Origin: an uncultured Christensenella sp.
GTDB lineage: Bacteria > Bacillota > Clostridia > Christensenellales > Borkfalkiaceae
Direction: 5' to 3'
Assembly: GCA_910577375.1 (NCBI GenBank)
Contig: CAJTLT010000011.1
Span: 1 to 9,595, forward strand
DNA: 9,595 bases
The notes below the pieces were generated by a model that worked only from the letters and a program-made list of their open reading frames with translations, searched no databases and was not told the DNA's origin. This document shows positions 1-4,437 of this stretch, piece by piece (within the stretch, counting starts at the first letter, position 1; the number at the start of each line of letters is the position of its first letter). Position numbers and translations under genes: made by a program.

Positions 1-73
1 GATATGGCAGGTCTGACTTTTGATAATTCCGTACAGTTATTCTTGAAGAAACAAGCGGTTTCTCTATTAGCAT
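1..73 (-). CDS. 5' end of a possible GNAT-family acetyltransferase (partial)
   Basis: An ATG (71-73, reverse strand) begins a frame that stays open to the left edge, giving 24 full codons that start MLIEKPLVSSRITVRNYQ and continue KSDLPY. A CGGAGA Shine-Dalgarno site lies at 83-88, nine bases from the ATG, and a good promoter lies further upstream at 114-142. The opening, a short lead followed by a beta strand of the form xITVRNYQKSDLP, resembles the start of RimJ/RimL-type GNAT N-acetyltransferases, which often begin with a similar LRxFxxxDL segment. That resemblance is the only functional clue: the acetyl-CoA binding motif would lie outside the window. That it is a real translated gene is fairly secure; the family assignment is tentative. 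Confidence 0.5.
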   Translation of the reverse strand, partial: MLIEKPLVSSRITVRNYQKSDLPY

Positions 74-113
74 TTTAAAAGTTCTCCGTTAAGTTACTGT
101 TTATCGTACAATC

Positions 114-142
114 ATTATAGCACGAAAAATGAAAGAACACAA
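114..142 (-). promoter_or_regulatory. Sigma-70-type promoter for the left-edge gene
   Basis: Read on the reverse strand: -35 TTGTGT (137-142), a 17-base spacer and a perfect -10 TATAAT (114-119), with TGC directly before the -10 (extended -10). Transcription would start near 107 and run left through the Shine-Dalgarno site at 83-88 into the ATG at 73. The same GTGCTATAAT string occurs in the promoter at 1673-1700. Confidence 0.7.
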
Positions 143-197
143 CCGATTGAATTTTGCATGCTATATAAAAAAACATATCTATATCCTAGTTCGTCCA

Positions 198-237
198 CAA
201 AAAAAAGTACAGAAAAGGCACAGCTTAACGCTATGCC
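198..237 (-). terminator. Intrinsic terminator of the hypothetical protein-Nudix operon
   Basis: On the reverse strand, GGCATAGC (230-237) pairs with GCTGTGCC (217-224): eight pairs including one G-U, with a five-base loop. TTTTC and then a run of eight T (about 199-206) follow. It lies about 125 bases beyond the Nudix stop codon. The G-U pair becomes a C-A mismatch on the other strand, so the hairpin is made for leftward transcription. A weaker hairpin (264-269 with 275-280, AATTCC/GGAATT) lies upstream of it. Confidence 0.7.
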
Positions 238-301
238 TAAATCTTTTTATTTGCGCTTTATTAAATTCCATATGGGAATTACCGTAAAATGCGCGGACTT
301 T

Positions 302-418
302 TTAATTTTGTTGTTTTATTTGTGCGGCGATTGTTTTTGCGTCTTTGATCACGCTCGATCCACTTTAAGTCTTGTTGCGATAATACATTAGCGCGACGAT
401 CGTTTTTGCGTCTTTGAT
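302..418 (-). repeat. In-frame partial duplication of the Nudix 3' end
   Basis: A 17-base block is present at 402-418, inside the Nudix gene, and again identically at 333-349, after its stop codon. The offset is exactly 69 bases (23 codons), so both copies are in the same reverse-strand frame. The copy inside the gene encodes IKDAKTIVA. Past the TAA (365-367) the frame reads SGSSVIKDAKTIAAQIKQQN and stops at 302-304. Similarity continues beyond the 17 bases with scattered substitutions. This could be a decayed tandem duplication or a remnant of a longer C-terminus cut off by a new stop codon. Confidence 0.55.
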
Positions 419-892
419 TTCGCCCGAATCGATCATTTGATACGCCCGATCGAGCGGAATTTGTTCGACGGACAAAAACTCCCCTTCGTCTAATTGCTGC
501 TCGCCTATTTGCGCGGACTCCGCTTCGTACAGATAAATTTTCTCGTTCGTATAACCGGGGGTGGGATACAGCGTAAAAATATGTTTTAATGAATTGCAAA
601 TAAGCCCCGTTTCTTCTTTTAATTCGCGCGCGGCGGTAAGCGCGGGATCTTCCCCTTCGTTTAATTTACCCGCGGGAATTTCGTATAGTTCTTCCCCGTA
701 CGCATAGCGGTACTGTTTGACAAGCAGCACCTTTCCTTCCCGTACGCAAAGCACCCCCGCGCCGCCCGAATGCTCGACGATTTCCCGCTTGCACGGCGTG
801 CCGTCGGGAAGCAACGCGTCGTCGCAGCGAAGAGATAAAATTTTTCCGCGATAGAGATAGTTTTTGCCGACCGTGCGTTCCGTCATATCCAT
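365..892 (-). CDS. Nudix hydrolase, ADP-ribose pyrophosphatase-like
   Basis: A 175-residue soluble enzyme. The Nudix box is complete at residues 75-97: G75, five residues, E81, seven residues, R89-E90-L91, E93-E94 and G96. The glutamates bind the divalent metals that activate water for pyrophosphate cleavage. A proline-rich LYPTPGY segment follows (109-115), as in the ADP-ribose pyrophosphatase group (Bacillus NudF-like), whose usual length is near 180. The expected reaction is ADP-ribose to AMP and ribose 5-phosphate; substrate preference is inferred. The start at 892 is chosen because AAAGGGG lies six bases upstream; the ATG two codons on (886) is too far from it. It begins 11 bases after the stop of the upstream hypothetical gene, so the two are probably co-transcribed. 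The C-terminal codons are partly duplicated after the stop. Confidence 0.88.
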   Translation of the reverse strand: MDMTERTVGKNYLYRGKILSLRCDDALLPDGTPCKREIVEHSGGAGVLCVREGKVLLVKQYRYAYGEELYEIPAGKLNEGEDPALTAARELKEETGLICNSLKHIFTLYPTPGYTNEKIYLYEAESAQIGEQQLDEGEFLSVEQIPLDRAYQMIDSGEIKDAKTIVALMYYRNKT

Positions 893-903
893 AAGCAGCC
901 CCT

Positions 904-1620
904 TTACAGTTCTTCCGCGATCGCAAAGATGCCGTCGCTTTCACCGCTTTCCGCCCCGACGCCCTTTAAAAAGTAAAAGTAACCGCACAAAAGCGCGCGG
1001 ATCTCAGAACGATCCCCTCGCCCCGTTGCGGCGATCAATTCGGAAAGGATCAGATCTCCCGCTACTTTATCCTCTTCGCGCAGTTCGAGCGCGGCAATGC
1101 GCTGACGTTCGGCGGGAATCGCCGAGGAAAGCGATTCGAGTACGCTTTCTTCCTTTTGCCGCAATCTTGCCGCTTCGCCGCGCAGACCGACGTTGGGAAA
1201 ACAATCGTACACGATATCGCGGAAAGGACGGATCAAGCGGGTTACGAACTGTTCGTAACTTGCGGTATAACTTCCGTCTTCGTAAAAATATTTTAACAGA
1301 AAATCGCCTAATTCCATAGCGCCGCCGTCTAATTCCACCAAAAGGCAGAATACGAACGCCAAAATTTCGCTTCTTTCTTTGGGAACGCAAACAAAGCCCT
1401 TGCCGGAACCGCCTTCTTCCGCTGCGCGCAAGTACTGCTGCTTTGCCGCGCCGAAATCGTAATTTTCCGTTACCGCCGCAAACAGCGATTTTAACTGTTC
1501 GCCCGCGGCGATCGCCTTTAAAATTTCGCCGATTTTCCCTTCCGCCGCAACGTATTTGCCCGTAAGCATTTCGTCGCACGCGGCTAAGAATTTTTCCGTC
1601 GCCAAGTAAGATTCTTGCAT
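904..1620 (-). CDS. Hypothetical protein, 238 residues, first gene of the Nudix operon
   Basis: I do not recognise this family. The product is soluble, acidic and predicted mostly helical, with no signal peptide or convincing membrane segment. Around residues 92-140 lies a conserved-looking stretch (EILAFVFCLLVELD, then DFLLKYFYEDGSYTASYEQF), followed by a charged helix with many R, E and Q and a C-terminal part ending in LLCGYFYFLKGVG. The start at 1620 is preceded by GGGGAGG, five bases away, and by a promoter at 1673-1700. The frame is open further upstream to 2037, but that part overlaps the promoter and the divergent HPr-like gene and is not expected to be translated. It sits 11 bases before the Nudix start, so the two may act together, but no role can be inferred from that alone. 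Confidence 0.82.
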   Translation of the reverse strand: MQESYLATEKFLAACDEMLTGKYVAAEGKIGEILKAIAAGEQLKSLFAAVTENYDFGAAKQQYLRAAEEGGSGKGFVCVPKERSEILAFVFCLLVELDGGAMELGDFLLKYFYEDGSYTASYEQFVTRLIRPFRDIVYDCFPNVGLRGEAARLRQKEESVLESLSSAIPAERQRIAALELREEDKVAGDLILSELIAATGRGDRSEIRALLCGYFYFLKGVGAESGESDGIFAIAEEL

Positions 1621-1672
1621 GGTAACCTCCCCAAAAACAGCAAAATGAATATCTTTTTCCCTTTTCCTTGCT

Positions 1673-1700
1673 ATTATAGCACAAAAATAAAAATAGTTAA
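1673..1700 (-). promoter_or_regulatory. Promoter of the hypothetical protein-Nudix operon
   Basis: Reverse strand: -10 TATAAT (1673-1678) preceded by TGC (extended -10), with a weak -35 TTAACT (1695-1700) at 16 bases. The strong extended -10 probably compensates. It lies about 50 bases before the start codon at 1620 and is back to back with the HPr-like promoter. Confidence 0.7.
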
Positions 1701-1720
1701 AGAAATTTTCCGAAAATATC

Positions 1721-1749
1721 TTGATTTTATCACCGTTTTTATGTATAAT
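1721..1749 (+). promoter_or_regulatory. Promoter of the HPr-like gene
   Basis: TTGATT (1721-1726), a 17-base spacer and TATAAT (1744-1749). The predicted start near 1756 leaves a leader of about 27 bases with GGAGGA (1769-1774) eight bases before the ATG at 1783. Confidence 0.75.
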
Positions 1750-1782
1750 ATGGACAAATATGATTCGTGGAGGATTTGAAAC

Positions 1783-2010
1783 ATGAAGTCTATCAAAATT
1801 TCGCTTGAAATGGCTCAAAAGGTAAAGGAATTCGTCGCGATTACGCAGGAGAGCGAATGCGAAATTCTGCTGAAAAGCGGAAAATACGTTGTAGACGCAA
1901 AGTCTATTCTCGGTATTTTCAGTTTGGATCTTTCCAAACCGCTGATCGTAGAAATTTACAGCGACGATTGTGCCGACTTGCTCGCAAGCCTTGCTAAATT
2001 CGCGGCGTAA
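1783..2010 (+). CDS. HPr-like domain protein lacking the phosphorylatable histidine
   Basis: A 75-residue protein with the size and C-terminal half of an HPr phosphocarrier. Residues 27-50 (EILLKSGKYVVDAKSILGIFSLDL) match the HPr region that contains regulatory Ser46, here Ser41 in DAKSILGIFSL. The N-terminal GxHARPA loop that carries the PEP-phosphorylated His15 in true HPr is replaced by MAQKVKEFV, and the whole protein contains no histidine. It therefore cannot pass phosphate in the sugar phosphotransferase system. It may be a regulatory relative that keeps only the HprK/P or CcpA-contacting surface, or it may use the fold for something else. It has its own promoter and terminator, so it is monocistronic. 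Shine-Dalgarno GGAGGA supports the start. Confidence 0.82.
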   Translation: MKSIKISLEMAQKVKEFVAITQESECEILLKSGKYVVDAKSILGIFSLDLSKPLIVEIYSDDCADLLASLAKFAA

Positions 2011-2035
2011 TATTCTCGAAATTCCGATAAAACGC

Positions 2036-2070
2036 AAATAAGCCGCTTATAGTTTAAGCGGCTTATTTAT
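2036..2070 (+). terminator. Intrinsic terminator after the HPr-like gene
   Basis: A 13-base perfect stem (2036-2048 with 2056-2068) with a seven-base loop and a GC-rich core AGCCGCTT/AAGCGGCT, ending in TTATTTATT. The A-rich left arm means it could also act leftwards. It lies 25 bases after the stop codon. Confidence 0.8.
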
Positions 2071-2108
2071 TCGGCTCCCCTTTACAAGAAGCGCATTCAG
2101 GAAACACT

Positions 2109-2633
2109 ATGCAGATAAAAGGCGAAACTTCCGTAAACAAGTTAATACTTTTATTCGTATTCGACAAGATGGAAAGCGCCCTTTCCGAACGCACCCTTGT
2201 AGATATGTGCACGTCGTCTAACGATTGGATCAACTATATGGATTGCGTTGTGCTGATTCATAAATTGATCGGCGACGGCTTTATTTGCGAAATTCCGGGC
2301 GACGACGATCCTCTTTACACCATCACGCCCGAAGGCAGAGAAAGCCTTGCGAACTTTTATATCAATATTCCCAAAAGCACGCGGGAAGAAATTTCCCGCT
2401 TTATAAAAAACAACAGCGCCAAGTTCCGCAACAAGCAGGAATGCAAGTCGGACTACTATCAGAACAAAGACGGCACTTACACCGTTTTTTTGAAGATCCT
2501 TGCCCCCGTTCAACCCATGCTGGAATTGAAATTTGTCGTACCCGATAAAAAGACGGCAAATAACATTTATAAAAAGTGGGAAGACAAGGCAACCGAACTG
2601 TACACCGTTGTATACGAAACTTTGGTTGATTAA
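2109..2633 (+). CDS. DUF4364 family winged-helix protein
   Basis: A 174-residue protein. The N-terminal 90 residues fit a winged helix-turn-helix: helix KLILLFVFDKM, a second helix near SERTLVDMC, recognition-type helix WINYMDCVVLIHKLIGDGFI, then the wing with YTITPEGRESLANFYINIP. This arrangement and spacing match the DUF4364 family common in Clostridia, whose function is not established; DNA binding is inferred from the fold. The C-terminal part (118-174) is mixed alpha/beta (DGTYTVFLKIL, LELKFVVPD) and could be a sensing or dimer domain. AGGAA lies a few bases before the ATG. No clear promoter is seen after the preceding terminator, so transcription may partly read through. The TSCPD gene follows 13 bases after its stop, so the two form an operon. 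Confidence 0.82.
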   Translation: MQIKGETSVNKLILLFVFDKMESALSERTLVDMCTSSNDWINYMDCVVLIHKLIGDGFICEIPGDDDPLYTITPEGRESLANFYINIPKSTREEISRFIKNNSAKFRNKQECKSDYYQNKDGTYTVFLKILAPVQPMLELKFVVPDKKTANNIYKKWEDKATELYTVVYETLVD

Positions 2634-2646
2634 CAAGAGGTAAAAC

Positions 2647-2895
2647 ATGGTAACTTATTCGACAAAAGGAACTTGTTCCAAACAAATCATCTTCGATATA
2701 GACGAAGAAAACAAAATCCACAACGTTAAATTTATCGGCGGATGCAGCGGAAATTTGCAGGGCATCGGAAAATTGGTAGAAGGAAAAACGGCGGACGAAG
2801 TTGTTCCCCTTTTAAAGGGTATCCGCTGCCGTCAAAATACTTCCTGCCCCGATCAGCTTGCAACCGCGCTTGAACCTTATTTAAGCAATAAATAA
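2647..2895 (+). CDS. TSCPD-domain protein (TIGR03905 family)
   Basis: An 82-residue protein with the diagnostic TSCPDQLA near the C-terminus (residues 65-72). Four cysteines (10, 33, 61, 67) are arranged as in the small stand-alone TSCPD proteins of Firmicutes. The TSCPD domain also occurs at the C-terminus of B12-dependent ribonucleotide reductases, but these short proteins have no proven role. The cysteine set and Gly-rich FIGGCSGNLQGIGKL segment suggest metal or ligand binding, which is inference. AAGAGG lies eight bases before the ATG. It is the second gene of the DUF4364 operon. Confidence 0.87.
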   Translation: MVTYSTKGTCSKQIIFDIDEENKIHNVKFIGGCSGNLQGIGKLVEGKTADEVVPLLKGIRCRQNTSCPDQLATALEPYLSNK

Positions 2896-2905
2896 TTGTA
2901 AATCC

Positions 2906-2973
2906 AAAAAACCGCTTTTCGCATAAAATTTGGAAATTGCGTTTTATAAGCGATAAAATTCCACCGCGAAAAG
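2906..2973 (-). ncRNA. Three-helix hairpin with U-tract on the reverse strand (terminator or small RNA)
   Basis: On the reverse strand three stacked helices are visible: CTTTTCGC/GCGAAAAG (2966-2973 with 2915-2922), TGGAA/TTCCA (2959-2963 with 2931-2935) and a five-pair inner helix (2950-2954 with 2936-2940, one G-U). CGG and six T (2906-2911) follow. A TATAAT/TATTAT box lies at 2981-2989, so a transcript would begin right at the outer helix. The -35 (TTGACT, 3009-3014) is 19 bases from TATTAT, longer than ideal. Alternatively this only terminates leftward transcripts that read past sdaA. Confidence 0.35.
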
Positions 2974-3006
2974 TAGGCATATTATAATAACTTTATCAGC
3001 AGAAAA

Positions 3007-3071
3007 AAAGTCAAGCCTTGTCAGTGAACCCCGGGATACAATTTCCCGACGTTTTGGCAACGCTTGACTTT
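3007..3071. repeat. 65-bp inverted repeat between convergent operons, possible bidirectional terminator
   Basis: Ten-base perfect arms AAAGTCAAGC (3007-3016) and GCTTGACTTT (3062-3071). Inside, TTGTC (3018-3022) pairs with GGCAA (3056-3060, one G-U) and CGGGA (3032-3036) with TCCCG (3044-3048). The right arm runs into TTTATTTT and the left arm, read leftwards, into seven T, so either strand could form a terminator hairpin. It could end the DUF4364-TSCPD transcript. The 8-base word TTATAATA stands on both sides (2982-2989, 3075-3082). A small MITE-like insertion is another reading. Confidence 0.5.
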
Positions 3072-3081
3072 ATTTTATAAT
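3054..3081 (+). promoter_or_regulatory. Candidate promoter in the intergenic region
   Basis: TTGGCA (3054-3059), a 16-base spacer and a perfect TATAAT (3076-3081). The predicted start near 3088 coincides with the first base of the hairpin at 3089-3115. It overlaps the right arm of the inverted repeat, so hairpin formation or a bound protein could interfere with it. Confidence 0.45.
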
Positions 3082-3087
3082 ACGCAA

Positions 3088-3221
3088 AGGCAGAGCGTTT
3101 ATCAAGCGTTCTGCCGAAAATATTTTAAAAAACGATTTTGAGGGGTGAAGCGTTTTAGATAACATATCGGTACAACGCTAATTTAAAATACCAAAAACGC
3201 CGCATGTTTGCGGCGTTTTTT
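3088..3221 (+). ncRNA. Candidate small RNA with 5' hairpin and intrinsic terminator
   Basis: This gene-free stretch has the layout of a bacterial small RNA gene. A promoter-like pair at 3054-3081 is followed by a nine-pair hairpin at the predicted 5' end (GGCAGAGCG 3089-3097 with CGTTCTGCC 3107-3115, one G-U). An A/T-rich middle holds a purine-rich GAGGGG (3140-3145) and the pair AGCGTT/AACGCT (3149-3154 with 3174-3179). A strong terminator closes it (3193-3221). No convincing ORF is present: a GTG after the purine run gives only a five-codon frame. I recognise no known RNA family. The alternative is that the promoter match is chance in AT-rich DNA. Confidence 0.35.
3193..3220. terminator. 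Bidirectional intrinsic terminator, end of sdaA
   Basis: A 12-base perfect stem AAAAACGCCGCA (3193-3204) with TGCGGCGTTTTT (3209-3220) and loop TGTT. Runs of A and T at both ends make it work on either strand. It overlaps the sdaA stop codon (3220-3222) and would terminate leftward sdaA transcripts as well as any rightward RNA from this interval. Confidence 0.85.
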
Positions 3222-4422
3222 AACACACTTTATAGCTGACGGCAAGCCCGCCCTCGCTCGTTTCGCGGTAGCGCGCGTTTAAATCTTTTCCAGTTTCGTA
3301 CATGGTGCTTACGATCAAATCGAACGAAATTTTTCGCGTACCAGCCAAAAGATGGGCAAGATCCGCGCTGTCGAGCGCGCGCAGCGCCGCAACCGCATTG
3401 CGTTCGATGCATGGAATTTGCACGTATCCGTTTACGGGATCGCATGTAAGCCCCAACTGATGTTCGAGCGCCATTTCCGCCGCATATTCCGTTTCCTCTA
3501 TCGAATAGCCCAAAATACTGCATACCGCCGCGGCAGCCATTGCCGTAGCCGTGCCGATTTCCGCTTGGCACCCCGCTTCCGCCCCGCTGACGGAGGCGTT
3601 CGTTTTTACGACGTTGCCGATAAATCCCGCAACCGCAAGTGCCGCGATCACCCTTTCTTCTTCCACCGCGTAACGCTCGGAAAGATAGGTCAAAACGGCG
3701 GGAAGCACCCCGCTCGCCCCGCACGTGGGCGCCGTTACGATTATTCCGCCGCTCGCGTTCTCTTCCGCCGTCGCATAAGCGTAACTGCAAATCAAACGTT
3801 TTTCCCGCTCTTCCGCGCCTTCGCCCGTCCGCGGGCTGCACAGGCTCGCCGCCTTTCTTTGGACGTGCAACACGCCCGGCAATTCGCCCGTACGGTTCAA
3901 TCCGAGAGAAACGGTTTCTTTCATCGTACGCCACACGCGACGCAAATATTCTTTGATTTCTTCTCCTTCGAAAGAATAAACCGCCTCTTCGATCGAAAGC
4001 CCATTTTCCGTACAATATGCGCGCATGTCGCCGAATCCGCGAAAGGGATAAACGCACTTTTTTTGCAATTCCCCTTCCCCGCGTTTACGAACGGTACCGC
4101 CCCCGACGGAAAGATACACCGTGCGCGCAGTTTCATCCCCGTTGCCGTCATAGGCGATAAATTCCAGCGTATTGGGATGTTCTGGCGTTTCCGTTTGCAG
4201 GTCGAACTGTATTTCCAACTGCCGATCGCCGAATACCGAACGAATCGCTTCGTCCGTCAAATGCCCCCTTCCCGTTCTCGCGAGCGATCCGTACAATACG
4301 GCGCAATAGCGCGCGCTTTGCGGATACGCCTGCAAAAAATCGCGCGCGGCGCGTTCCGGCCCCATTGTATGCGAACTGGAAGGTCCTTTTCCGATACGGT
4401 ATAATTCCTTTAACGATTGCAT
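3220..4422 (-). CDS. sdaA: L-serine dehydratase (serine ammonia-lyase), single-chain iron-sulfur type
   Basis: A 400-residue cytoplasmic enzyme converting L-serine to pyruvate and ammonia with a [4Fe-4S] cluster. The N-terminal beta domain starts with the hallmark GPSSSHTMGP (13-22) and has GSLARTGRGHLTD (45-57). The catalytic domain shows TAPTCGASGVLPAVL (230-244), SGAEAGCQAEIG (279-290) and LTCDPVNGYVQIPCIERN (325-342). Cys285, Cys327 and Cys338 have spacings 42 and 11, the same as the cluster ligands of the Legionella enzyme (343, 385, 396). The last residue is Cys400, as expected for the C-terminal cysteine tail that occupies the active site in that enzyme. It is shorter than the E. coli enzymes (about 455). 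The start is preceded by AGAGGGG at short spacing. It lies 15 bases after the purH-like stop, so the two form an operon; a bidirectional terminator closes it. Confidence 0.93.
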   Translation of the reverse strand: MQSLKELYRIGKGPSSSHTMGPERAARDFLQAYPQSARYCAVLYGSLARTGRGHLTDEAIRSVFGDRQLEIQFDLQTETPEHPNTLEFIAYDGNGDETARTVYLSVGGGTVRKRGEGELQKKCVYPFRGFGDMRAYCTENGLSIEEAVYSFEGEEIKEYLRRVWRTMKETVSLGLNRTGELPGVLHVQRKAASLCSPRTGEGAEEREKRLICSYAYATAEENASGGIIVTAPTCGASGVLPAVLTYLSERYAVEEERVIAALAVAGFIGNVVKTNASVSGAEAGCQAEIGTATAMAAAAVCSILGYSIEETEYAAEMALEHQLGLTCDPVNGYVQIPCIERNAVAALRALDSADLAHLLAGTRKISFDLIVSTMYETGKDLNARYRETSEGGLAVSYKVC

Positions 4423-4437
4423 GATCCCCTCTTGCGG

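Noticed and set aside
158..391. 77-codon forward frame beyond the Nudix gene
   Set aside because: No ribosome site. It runs across the Nudix terminator and antisense to its 3' end, with no recognisable content.
1621..2037. Upstream extension of the 238-residue hypothetical protein to 377 residues
   Set aside because: The extension overlaps its own promoter and the divergent HPr-like gene; the ATG at 1620 has an excellent ribosome site.
3352..4404. 350-codon open frame on the forward strand opposite sdaA
   Set aside because: The reverse strand encodes a clear serine dehydratase with all motifs. The antisense frame is Arg/Phe-rich, has no domain and no Shine-Dalgarno site, and arises from codon bias.
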